From: Clostridiales bacterium | GTDB lineage: Bacteria > Bacillota > Clostridia > Oscillospirales > Ruminococcaceae | Length of the DNA: 5,972 nucleotides | Direction: 5' to 3' | NCBI GenBank assembly: GCA_012800685.1 | Contig: JAAZIT010000155.1 | Location: 1 to 5,972 of the forward strand | Part shown: one piece after another, positions 1 through 5,788 of the stretch | How the letters are laid out: the number at the start of each line of letters is the position of its first letter | How positions within the stretch are numbered: position 1 is the first letter of the stretch | Program-made: the position numbers and the translations under genes | Notes under the pieces: generated by a model | Seen by the model: the letters and a program-made list of their open reading frames with translations, nothing else | The model's database searches: none | What the model was told of the DNA's origin: nothing

Positions 1-100
1 AGGTGTATAACCAAGATTTGAAACAATAAGCCTTTCCCCACTATCTAAAGTAGGAACCATTGATTTCCCATCTACAATAATAATCTTAAAAACAAATGAA
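1..100. repeat. Left arm of a 100-bp perfect inverted repeat
   Basis: Base i pairs with base 290-i for every position from 1 to 100, so this arm is an exact reverse complement of 190-289. The match stops abruptly at 101/189. The outer end of the arm coincides with the window edge, so the repeat may extend further. The arm is coding sequence for a signal peptidase I, including its catalytic serine box, read on the minus strand. Exact identity over 100 bases inside a coding region suggests a very recent duplication or, more likely, a fold-back chimera or misassembly. Confidence 0.97.
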
Positions 101-189
101 AAGAGTAATATAGCAATAAAAAAACAAAAAACAAAAGTCTCAGCCCAATCGAGCAATTCGTCTAAAATGCCTGTTTTTTTATTTACATC
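1..189 (-). pseudogene. Reversed N-terminal fragment of signal peptidase I (membrane anchor plus serine box)
   Basis: Read on the minus strand from 189 down to 1, this is an uninterrupted 63-codon frame. It begins DVNKKTGILDELLDWAE, continues with a hydrophobic segment of about 18 residues rich in Phe, Ile and Leu, and then has the VDGKSMVPTL serine box and GERLIVSNLGYTP. This is the expected order for a Gram-positive signal peptidase I: short cytoplasmic tail, single membrane anchor, then catalytic Ser. The neighbouring paralogue has the matching layout (ILEWLEVIVV..., then SGNSM). No start codon with a ribosome binding site is visible. The fragment ends at the window edge, in the same frame in which the plus-strand copy continues beyond base 289. 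It is best understood as the genuine 5' part of the gene at 190-634, shown in reverse by an inverted join. Confidence 0.8.
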
Positions 190-634
190 TTCATTTGTTT
201 TTAAGATTATTATTGTAGATGGGAAATCAATGGTTCCTACTTTAGATAGTGGGGAAAGGCTTATTGTTTCAAATCTTGGTTATACACCTAAGCAAAAGGA
301 TATAATAATTTTTAATAATGAAAACAAGATTTTTACCAAAACATTGGTTAAGAGAATAATTGCTACAGAAGGGCAAACTGTTAATATTGATTTTAACAAC
401 GGAATTGTTTATGTTGATGGAAAAGCTATTGCTGAAGATTACATCAACGATTTAACTCATCTCCAACAGGATTTTGTTGGCGAGGTTACAGTTCCAAAGG
501 ATCATGTTTTTGTTATGGGAGATAATAGAAATGAATCTAAAGATAGTCGAAATAGTGAGGTTGGCTTTGTTCCAGTTAAGTCTATAATAGGAAAAGCAAT
601 TTTAAGAATTTACCCTTTCAAATTCTTTAAATAA
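167..634 (+). CDS. lepB: Signal peptidase I (S26 family), 5' end replaced by an inverted join
   Basis: Signal peptidase I cuts signal peptides from exported proteins at the outer face of the membrane with a Ser/Lys pair. In this 155-residue reading, the serine box is DGKSMVPTL (Ser21), the general-base lysine is in VKRIIATEG (Lys62), and the last conserved box is GDNRNESKDSR (118-128). Sequence from about codon 9 (base 190) onward is convincing. The first eight residues are not: they are antisense to the membrane segment encoded on the minus strand, no ribosome binding site precedes the ATG at 167, and a signal peptidase without a membrane anchor would be atypical. The true gene probably joins the minus-strand reading of 189-1 to the plus strand at 290. 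It is the first gene of the operon-like block, with the second signal peptidase following after 21 bases. Family assignment is secure; the start shown is almost certainly wrong. Confidence 0.85.
   Translation: MPVFLFTSSFVFKIIIVDGKSMVPTLDSGERLIVSNLGYTPKQKDIIIFNNENKIFTKTLVKRIIATEGQTVNIDFNNGIVYVDGKAIAEDYINDLTHLQQDFVGEVTVPKDHVFVMGDNRNESKDSRNSEVGFVPVKSIIGKAILRIYPFKFFK
190..289. repeat. Right arm of the 100-bp perfect inverted repeat
   Basis: This is the exact reverse complement of 1-100, separated from it by the spacer 101-189. It lies inside the signal peptidase gene, covers the catalytic Ser box, and is continuous with the rest of that gene, so this arm is probably in its native position and the left arm is the copy. 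Confidence 0.97.
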
Positions 635-644
635 ATAAACTGAA

Positions 645-650
645 TGGAGA
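645..650 (+). promoter_or_regulatory. Ribosome binding site that sets the start of the second signal peptidase
   Basis: TGGAGA lies five bases before the ATG at 656. The in-frame ATG at 644 overlaps this motif and has only AT-rich sequence (TAAATAAATAAACTGA) before it. The next gene, at 1282, uses a near-identical arrangement (GGAGA, six bases, ATG), which supports 656 as the start. Confidence 0.75.
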
Positions 651-655
651 ATACA

Positions 656-1240
656 ATGGCTGAGAACGACACAAAGACATCCCTTCTACAAACAATAGCT
701 GATAGTATTTTAGAGTGGCTTGAAGTCATTGTTGTATCAGTTTTTATTGTTATATTGGTTTTTACTTTCTTATTTAGAACAGTTGTTGTTAGTGGAAATT
801 CAATGAATTCTACGCTATATAATGATGACAGATTAATGATAACACACTTATTATCTTCGCCTAACGACGAAGATGTAATTGTAATTAATTCAGAAGTTTT
901 AAATCAAACTATTGTTAAGCGTGTAATAGCAACTGAAGGTCAAAAGGTTTTAATTGATTACAATAATATGGAGCTTTATATTGACGGAAAACTAAAAACA
1001 GAAGACTACATAAAAGAATATATGACTGATACTAATATATTTGACAAGACTTATTACGATGCCGTTAGCGATACCTATGAGTATGTTGTTCCTAATAATT
1101 GTGTTTTTGTTTTGGGAGATAATCGCAACAATTCAACTGACAGTAGGGTTATAGGTTTTATTCCCAACAAGGATATACTAGGAAAAGTTTTCGTTAGGTA
1201 TTCTTCTTCTATTGGGGCAGATTTAGGTTTTGTTAAGTAA
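656..1240 (+). CDS. lepB: Signal peptidase I (S26 family), second paralogue
   Basis: This is a type I signal peptidase of 194 residues, tethered to the membrane with its catalytic domain outside the cell. From the chosen start, residues 1-23 form a polar tail, about 24-40 a single membrane segment, Ser49 lies in SGNSM, Lys88 in VKRVIATEG, and the GDNRNNSTDSR box is at 154-164. Compared with the gene just upstream it has about ten extra residues between EDYI and the VP that precedes the last box. Its serine box reads SMNSTL where the family and its neighbour have SMxPTL, so the usual proline is replaced by serine. The catalytic pair is intact, so activity is expected; altered substrate choice is only a guess. 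The start at 656 is preferred over 644 because of the ribosome binding site at 645-650. It is 21 bases from the upstream stop and 41 bases before rbgA, probably in the same transcript. Confidence 0.93.
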   Translation: MAENDTKTSLLQTIADSILEWLEVIVVSVFIVILVFTFLFRTVVVSGNSMNSTLYNDDRLMITHLLSSPNDEDVIVINSEVLNQTIVKRVIATEGQKVLIDYNNMELYIDGKLKTEDYIKEYMTDTNIFDKTYYDAVSDTYEYVVPNNCVFVLGDNRNNSTDSRVIGFIPNKDILGKVFVRYSSSIGADLGFVK

Positions 1241-1281
1241 CAAATAGTTTTTTATATAAAAAGTTGAAATGGAGAAAATAA

Positions 1282-2184
1282 ATGAGCGAAACATCAAGAA
1301 TCCAATGGTTCCCAGGACATATGGCGAAAACAAGAAGATTGATGATGTCTAATTTAAAGCTTGTAGATGCTGTTGTTGAGATAAAAGACGCAAGGATACC
1401 ATATGCAAGCAGTAATCCAGAAATGGATTATCTGGTTGGCGGAAAACCAAGGCTTATACTTTTAAATAAATGCGATGCAGCTGATGAAAATATCACTTCA
1501 CGCTGGCTCTCATATTATACGTCAAAGGGTATACACGCATTAGCTACGGATTGCCGTAGCGGACGTAATGTAAACAAATTTTTACCACTTTTAAAAGAAA
1601 TTCTAGCGGAACAAATTGAAAAGTGGAATGCTAGAGGAATGGTAGGAAGACCAATAAGAATAATGATTGTTGGCATTCCTAACGTAGGGAAATCTTCTCT
1701 AATTAACAGATTAGCTGGTTCAAAGCGTACTAAGGTTGAGGACAGACCTGGAGTGACTAGGGGCAAGCAATGGGTTAGTTTAGGCACTGAGGTTGAACTT
1801 TTAGATATGCCTGGTGTTTTGTGGCCAAAATTTGAAGACAAGCTTGTTGGCGAGCGTTTAGCTTTCACTGGTGCTGTTAAAGATGACGTAATGGACATGG
1901 AATACTTAGCTTGCAGGCTATTAGAATTTCTTTTATCTGATTATTCCGACTTGATTATTAATAGATATGGGATTTCGATTGATAATTTGCCTGTTGTAGA
2001 CGATGAGATGATGGGTTGTGCTGTGGGTTATGAATTACTTCAGCGTGTTGGGAAAAAACGTGGCTTTTTAATTTCTGGTGGGGAAATCAACACAGAAAGA
2101 GCTGCTATTACTGTAATTGACGAATTTAGGGGCGGAAAGCTTAGAAGGCTTTCACTAGAAATACCTAAAGAGGATAAAAAATAA
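1282..2184 (+). CDS. rbgA: Ribosome biogenesis GTPase RbgA (YlqF)
   Basis: RbgA is a GTPase that binds the immature large ribosomal subunit and drives a late step of 50S assembly in Firmicutes. The protein shows the circularly permuted order of this family: the conserved WFPGHMAK start (9-16), the G4 motif NKCD (62-65), then the G1 P-loop GIPNVGKSS (131-139), G2 around PGVT (156-159), and G3 DMPG (175-178). The C-terminal 100 or so residues match the position of the RNA-binding domain. Its 300 residues are close to the roughly 280 of the Bacillus protein. GGAGA at 1271-1275, six bases from the ATG, supports the start. The stop TAA shares one base with the start of rnhB, implying translational coupling, and the rbgA-rnhB pairing is common in Firmicutes. 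Confidence 0.97.
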   Translation: MSETSRIQWFPGHMAKTRRLMMSNLKLVDAVVEIKDARIPYASSNPEMDYLVGGKPRLILLNKCDAADENITSRWLSYYTSKGIHALATDCRSGRNVNKFLPLLKEILAEQIEKWNARGMVGRPIRIMIVGIPNVGKSSLINRLAGSKRTKVEDRPGVTRGKQWVSLGTEVELLDMPGVLWPKFEDKLVGERLAFTGAVKDDVMDMEYLACRLLEFLLSDYSDLIINRYGISIDNLPVVDDEMMGCAVGYELLQRVGKKRGFLISGGEINTERAAITVIDEFRGGKLRRLSLEIPKEDKK

Positions 2185-2798
2185 TGACGGATTTATTTGA
2201 ATTTGACAATGCTATTCGTGAAAAATACATCTATTTTTGTGGCGTTGACGAGGCTGGACGTGGTCCTTTAGCAGGAGATGTTTATGCAGCGGCAGTAGTT
2301 TTTGACAAAAATGTTATAATAGAAGGAATTAATGACAGCAAAAAGATATCAGAAAAAAAACGTGAAATTCTTTTCGATGAAATAATTTCTAAAGCTTCTG
2401 ATTATTCTATAGCCACCTCAAGTATAGCTGAAATTGAAGAAATCAACATATTAAACGCTGCTATGCTCGCTATGAAAAGGGCTATTGAGGGGCTTAAGAA
2501 AGTTCCAGAGATTGCTTTAATAGATGGAAACAAGTCACCTTTGGTTTCATGCGAAACTATGACAATTATAAAAGGTGATGCTAACTCTCAAAGCATTGCG
2601 GCAGCTTCTATTCTTGCTAAGGTTGCAAGAGACAGATACATGAGGCAGATTGATGTTGAGTTTCCAGAATACCATTTTTCTAAACACAAAGGTTATGGGA
2701 CAAAGCTACATTATCAAATGATTGAAGAGCATGGTATATGTGAATATCACAGACCTAGCTTTCTAAAAAAGGTACTTAATAAAAATGGATCGAAGTAA
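2184..2798 (+). CDS. rnhB: Ribonuclease HII
   Basis: RNase HII cuts the RNA strand of RNA/DNA hybrids and nicks DNA at single misincorporated ribonucleotides. The 204-residue protein has the usual length and all motifs: GVDEAGRGPLAG near the N-terminus (Asp22, Glu23), NDSKKISEKKRE (50-61), LIDGN (Asp114), and KGDANSQSIAAASILAKVARDRYM split around Asp132. These four acidic residues make up the metal-binding active site. The HKGYGTKLHY segment near the C-terminus is also typical. The ATG overlaps the rbgA stop by one base, with GAGGA inside the rbgA end nine bases upstream as ribosome binding site. Its last 14 bases overlap yraN. Translation is probably coupled to both neighbours. Confidence 0.97.
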   Translation: MTDLFEFDNAIREKYIYFCGVDEAGRGPLAGDVYAAAVVFDKNVIIEGINDSKKISEKKREILFDEIISKASDYSIATSSIAEIEEINILNAAMLAMKRAIEGLKKVPEIALIDGNKSPLVSCETMTIIKGDANSQSIAAASILAKVARDRYMRQIDVEFPEYHFSKHKGYGTKLHYQMIEEHGICEYHRPSFLKKVLNKNGSK

Positions 2799-3156
2799 TT
2801 TAAAAAATATTGGTTATTTTGGGGAAAATTATGTTTGTGATTTTCTACAGCGTAATAATTACTCAATAATTAAGAAAAACTTCACAATAAGAGGCGGAGA
2901 AATTGATATAATTGCTAAGAAAAATAATATAATTGCTTTTGTAGAGGTTAAGACTAGAATGCCTGATTCCTTAGTTTCAGGTGAGGATAGCATAACCTAT
3001 AGTAAAAAGAAAAATATTATTAAAACTGCAAGGCGATTTATTTCAACTCTAAAAGGCAACTTCATTTTTAGGTTTGATGTGGCTATTGTTGAGGCTGATA
3101 ATGACAAGGTTATAAATTTAAAATATTATGCTGGTGCATTTGATGCTAGCAAATAA
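2785..3156 (+). CDS. YraN / UPF0102 family nuclease-like protein
   Basis: This is a 123-residue member of the UPF0102 (YraN) family, which has a restriction-endonuclease-like fold predicted from its motifs; its cellular role is not settled. Visible signatures are the N-terminal GYFGENYVCDFL helix, GGEIDIIAKK (Glu39, Asp41), and FVEVKTR (Glu54, Lys56). These form the D-x(n)-ExK arrangement of that nuclease fold, followed by RFDVA (96-100). Length is normal for the family. It starts 14 bases before the end of rnhB, and this pairing with rnhB recurs widely in bacteria, which suggests a link to nucleic acid processing (inference). The ribosome binding site is weak and distant (AAAGG at 2768-2772, 12 bases before ATG), so expression may rely on coupling to rnhB. 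Confidence 0.92.
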   Translation: MDRSNLKNIGYFGENYVCDFLQRNNYSIIKKNFTIRGGEIDIIAKKNNIIAFVEVKTRMPDSLVSGEDSITYSKKKNIIKTARRFISTLKGNFIFRFDVAIVEADNDKVINLKYYAGAFDASK

Positions 3157-3178
3157 CAATTAAGAAGGGTGTACTTAT

Positions 3179-4672
3179 ATGTATTACAAATCCACTAGGA
3201 ATAGCAGTGTTAATGTTACATCTGCTCAAGCAATTGCTCAAGGAATTTCAAAGGATGGTGGTCTTTTTGTTCCAAGCGAGATTCCGTTCATTAGCTTTGA
3301 TGATATTTCTAATTTAGGGAAAATGAGCTATGCTGAAAGAGCTGCTTTTGTATTTTCAAAATATCTTACTGATTTTTCTGAGACTGAAATTGCTTATTGC
3401 GTTAACAATGCTTACAATACAAAGAATTTCAAATCTGAAAACATTGCTGACATAGCACATCTTTTTGATGGCACTTATATGCTGGAGCTATGGCATGGTC
3501 CAACTTGTGCTTTTAAGGATATGGCACTTCAAATTCTTCCATATTTATTAACTACTTCTGCTAAGAAAATTAAACTTGATAAAAAAGTTGTTATTCTTGT
3601 TGCAACCTCTGGTGATACTGGTAAAGCAGCTCTCGATGGTTTTAAAAACGTTGAGGGTACTGAAATAATGGTTTTCTATCCAGAAGACGGCGTTTCAGCT
3701 ATGCAAAAGAAACAAATGGCTACACAAGAGGGCGAAAACGTTAATGTTTGCGCTATTAAGGGAAACTTTGATGACGCTCAAAATGGAGTAAAAGCTATTT
3801 TTACTGATGAAAATATTGCTAAAAAACTTGATGAAAATGGTTTAATGTTCTCATCAGCAAACTCAATTAACTGGGGAAGACTTGCACCTCAAATAATTTA
3901 TTATGTATCAACCTATGCACAGCTTGTTGAAGATAAAGAGATTAAAATGGGCGACAAGATTAACATTGTTGTTCCAACTGGTAACTTTGGAAATATTTTA
4001 GCTGGATATTATGCAAAGAAAATGGGTGTTCCGGTTAACAAGCTTATTTGTGCATCTAACTCAAATAATGTTCTTACAGAATTTATTAAAACTGGTGTTT
4101 ACAATAGAAACAGAGAGTTTTACACAACAATTTCACCATCAATGGATATTTTAATTTCATCTAACCTTGAGAGGCTTCTATATCATCTTTCAGGTGACGA
4201 TGACAAACAAATCTGTGAGTGGTTTGGAAAGCTTAGCACGGAGGGCAAATATTTTGTTAATGATGAAGTTAAAAAAATCCTCAACGACGAGTTTTATGCT
4301 GGATGTTGTGATGATGTTGAAACGAAAACATGTATAAAGAATATTTTTGACAAATATTCATACACTTGTGATACACATACGGCTGTTGCAGTAAAGGTAT
4401 ATCAAGACTATGTTAAGGAAACTGGTGACAAGCTAAAAACTGTTATCGCTTCAACTGCAAGTCCTTATAAATTTGCAAATAGTGTTCTTGACGGCCTAGG
4501 CTGTTATGACGAAAACTCTGACGAATTCCAGCTTGTTGACAAGCTTTCAGAGGTTTCAAGGCTTGAAGTACCTGCTTCACTTTCTGAACTTAAGGACAAA
4601 AAAGTTAGATTTAGTTCTTTAATTGAAAAAGATGAAATGATAAATTATGTTATTAAATCATTAAACATCTAA
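3179..4672 (+). CDS. thrC: Threonine synthase
   Basis: Threonine synthase is a pyridoxal-phosphate enzyme that converts O-phosphohomoserine to threonine and phosphate, the last step of threonine synthesis, in the cytoplasm. The 497-residue length fits the longer bacterial class. Motifs in order: the N-terminal YYKSTRN and DGGLFVP segments; ELWHGPTCAFKDMALQ, where Lys113 should bind the cofactor; VATSGDTGKAAL (142-152), contacting substrate phosphate; FSSANSINWGRL (224-235); and the cofactor-phosphate loop PTGNFGN (266-272). The AAGAAGGG run at 3162-3169 lies nine bases before the ATG and supports the start. It is 22 bases behind yraN with no terminator between, so it is likely the last gene of the operon. 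No T-box or attenuator-like leader is seen, so specific threonine control is not evident. A hairpin follows 12 bases after the stop. Confidence 0.97.
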   Translation: MYYKSTRNSSVNVTSAQAIAQGISKDGGLFVPSEIPFISFDDISNLGKMSYAERAAFVFSKYLTDFSETEIAYCVNNAYNTKNFKSENIADIAHLFDGTYMLELWHGPTCAFKDMALQILPYLLTTSAKKIKLDKKVVILVATSGDTGKAALDGFKNVEGTEIMVFYPEDGVSAMQKKQMATQEGENVNVCAIKGNFDDAQNGVKAIFTDENIAKKLDENGLMFSSANSINWGRLAPQIIYYVSTYAQLVEDKEIKMGDKINIVVPTGNFGNILAGYYAKKMGVPVNKLICASNSNNVLTEFIKTGVYNRNREFYTTISPSMDILISSNLERLLYHLSGDDDKQICEWFGKLSTEGKYFVNDEVKKILNDEFYAGCCDDVETKTCIKNIFDKYSYTCDTHTAVAVKVYQDYVKETGDKLKTVIASTASPYKFANSVLDGLGCYDENSDEFQLVDKLSEVSRLEVPASLSELKDKKVRFSSLIEKDEMINYVIKSLNI

Positions 4673-4684
4673 ATAAAAAATATG

Positions 4685-4718
4685 TAGCCGTCAGCTATGA
4701 AACTGGCGGCTAACTTTT
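4685..4718. terminator. Bidirectional intrinsic terminator between thrC and the DUF1540 gene
   Basis: TAGCCGTCAG (4685-4694) pairs with CTGGCGGCTA (4703-4712) in a 10-bp stem with one G-T pair, enclosing an 8-base loop. On the plus strand a run of four T follows (4715-4718), which is short. On the minus strand the stem is followed after four bases by six T (complement of A6 at 4675-4680), a better tail. It sits between two convergent genes and so can serve both. Confidence 0.8.
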
Positions 4719-4733
4719 GTGATAAAAAAGTAA

Positions 4734-4892
4734 TTATTTTGATTGGAATGTTTTACAAGCAGTCTCATCTGAACAATGAGGAGCATTGCAGCAAGAACAT
4801 ACGTCTATTTTTCCTGCAACACACTCTTTAGCGTCACGATTGTAAACACAATTACTTACATCACATCTGATTCCATTAATTTTATTTTCCAT
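4734..4892 (-). CDS. Small Cys-rich DUF1540 domain protein
   Basis: This 52-residue protein matches the DUF1540 pattern common in Clostridia: IRCDVSNCVYN, a spaced Cys with AGKIDV, then a Cys cluster and TACKTF at the end. It has eight cysteines (positions 10, 15, 24, 32, 34, 35, 40, 46) and a histidine at 39, suggesting metal binding, but no function is established for the family. No signal peptide or membrane segment is seen. The ATG at 4892 is chosen because AGGAG lies seven bases upstream; an in-frame ATG at 4952 would add 20 basic residues (MYRCRQYYSTGKSPKDRRNN) that do not look like the family and have no ribosome binding site. It is transcribed alone, towards the thrC terminator, and diverges from the phosphoesterase gene. 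Confidence 0.9.
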   Translation of the reverse strand: MENKINGIRCDVSNCVYNRDAKECVAGKIDVCSCCNAPHCSDETACKTFQSK

Positions 4893-4899
4893 ATTATTT

Positions 4900-4904
4900 C
4901 TCCT
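4900..4904 (-). promoter_or_regulatory. Ribosome binding site that sets the start of the DUF1540 gene
   Basis: The minus strand reads AGGAGAAATAATATG here, giving AGGAG seven bases before the ATG at 4892. This decides the 52-residue start over the longer in-frame one. Confidence 0.85.
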
Positions 4905-4934
4905 ATCTTTCGGACTTTTGCCCGTACTATAGTA

Positions 4935-4960
4935 TTGACGGCAACGGTACAAATTATAAT
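4935..4960 (+). promoter_or_regulatory. Possible promoter in the divergent intergenic region
   Basis: TTGACG (4935-4940) and TATAAT (4955-4960) are good matches to -35 and -10 boxes, but the spacer is only 14 bases, well short of 17, so this is tentative. The TATAAT is part of the palindrome ATTATAAT and could also be read on the minus strand for the DUF1540 gene. Some promoter pair must lie within 4893-5003, because the two genes diverge there. I could not assign one firmly for either direction. Confidence 0.3.
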
Positions 4961-4989
4961 GGGAAATAAAGTGAATGCTTTATAAATAC

Positions 4990-4995
4990 AGGAGG
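4990..4995 (+). promoter_or_regulatory. Ribosome binding site for a TTG start
   Basis: AGGAGG is a perfect Shine-Dalgarno match eight bases before TTG at 5004. No ATG in this frame lies at suitable spacing, so the site decides the TTG start. Confidence 0.85.
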
Positions 4996-5003
4996 AAAAT
5001 TTA

Positions 5004-5714
5004 TTGTCATTATTTGTAATTGCAGATTTGCATTTATCGTTATCAGTGGACAAGCCAATGGATATTTTTGGTGGTTGGAATGATTATATGCAACGAATTG
5101 AAGAAAATTGGTGCAAGGTTGTTAAAGAAAATGATACTGTTGTTATTCCAGGTGATATTTCTTGGGGAATGAATTTTAAGGAAGCTGAAAAGGATTTTGA
5201 ATTTTTAAATAATCTTCCTGGTAGAAAAATAATTTCTAAAGGTAATCACGATTATTGGTGGAATACAGTTTCTAAAATGACAAATTTTTTTAACGAAAAA
5301 GGTTTTTCTAGCATTAATATATTACACAATAATCATTATCAATATGAAAATTTAGGGATTTGTGGTACAAGAGGCTGGATAAATGAAACCAATGCTATTG
5401 CCGACAAAAAAGTTTTACTTCGCGAGGCAGGAAGATTAACTTTTTCAATTGAATCCGCTTTAAAGCAAGATTTAAAACCAATTGTTTTTTTACATTATCC
5501 CCCTATTTTTGCAAATGATCAAAATTTGGAAATTTTAGAGGTTTTGCACAAATATGGAATAAAACACTGTTTTTACGGGCATATTCACGGAAGAGGATGT
5601 AAAAATGCCTTTAACGGAGTTAGCGACGGAATCCACTATCAACTTATTTCAAGTGATTATTTACATTTTGCTCCACTTGATATTACTGATTTTGTGCAAA
5701 ATGACAATTTATAA
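5004..5714 (+). CDS. Calcineurin-like metallophosphoesterase (COG1768 type)
   Basis: This 236-residue protein is predicted to be a cytoplasmic two-metal phosphohydrolase; its substrate is unknown. All family metal-ligand motifs are present in order: ADLH (Asp8, His10), PGDISWG (Asp51), KGNHDYWW (Asn81, His82), LHYPP (His164), and YGHIHG (His193, His195). The SWG after the GDI and the WW after GNHD are features I associate with the COG1768 predicted phosphohydrolases of Firmicutes. It has no signal peptide or membrane segment. Translation starts with TTG, supported by a perfect AGGAGG eight bases upstream and by SLFVIADLH beginning the domain directly. It is preceded by a divergent gene and followed by a promoter for tig, so it is probably transcribed alone. 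Confidence 0.93.
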   Translation: MSLFVIADLHLSLSVDKPMDIFGGWNDYMQRIEENWCKVVKENDTVVIPGDISWGMNFKEAEKDFEFLNNLPGRKIISKGNHDYWWNTVSKMTNFFNEKGFSSINILHNNHYQYENLGICGTRGWINETNAIADKKVLLREAGRLTFSIESALKQDLKPIVFLHYPPIFANDQNLEILEVLHKYGIKHCFYGHIHGRGCKNAFNGVSDGIHYQLISSDYLHFAPLDITDFVQNDNL

Positions 5715-5722
5715 AAAAATAC

Positions 5723-5751
5723 TGGAAAAATCATTGTCAATATGATATAAT
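5723..5751 (+). promoter_or_regulatory. Sigma-A type promoter of tig with extended -10
   Basis: The -10 box TATAAT (5746-5751) is a perfect match and is preceded by TGA (5743-5745), giving the extended TGnTATAAT form. A weak -35 box, TGGAAA (5723-5728), lies 17 bases upstream. Transcription should start near 5758, leaving a leader of about 30 bases that contains the ribosome binding site at 5776-5780. Confidence 0.75.
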
Positions 5752-5788
5752 AGCAAAGATATATTAAAAATATACGGAGGAAATTATA

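Noticed and set aside
1..289. A phase-variable DNA inversion switch turning the signal peptidase on and off
   Set aside because: Flipping the 89-base spacer would put the membrane anchor in the right direction, but the frame upstream would run into the left arm with no ATG, GTG or well-placed TTG and no ribosome binding site, up to a stop at 8-10. No recombinase gene or short recombination site is visible. A fold-back artefact explains more with less, though read data would be needed to exclude a switch.
1515..1898. A 127-codon open frame on the minus strand within rbgA
   Set aside because: It lies fully opposite the conserved GTPase motifs of rbgA and its translation resembles no known domain; it is a shadow of that gene.
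2184..2798. LAGDV instead of the common LAGPV in the RNase HII signature
   Set aside because: This position varies among RNase HII proteins and all four catalytic acidic residues are present, so it is not evidence of altered function.
4776..4985. A 69-codon plus-strand frame across the DUF1540 gene and its upstream region
   Set aside because: It is antisense to a well-supported DUF1540 gene, and no good ribosome binding site precedes its ATG.
4856..5053. A 65-codon minus-strand frame over the divergent intergenic region
   Set aside because: It overlaps the start of the phosphoesterase gene in antisense and the DUF1540 gene in another frame, and has no recognisable domain.
5702..5739. Inverted repeat TGACAAT ... 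ATTGTCA after the phosphoesterase gene as a terminator
   Set aside because: The arms are only 7 bp, AT-rich, 24 bases apart and enclose the -35 region of the tig promoter, with no T-run following. It is too weak to call a terminator; an operator role is possible but unsupported.
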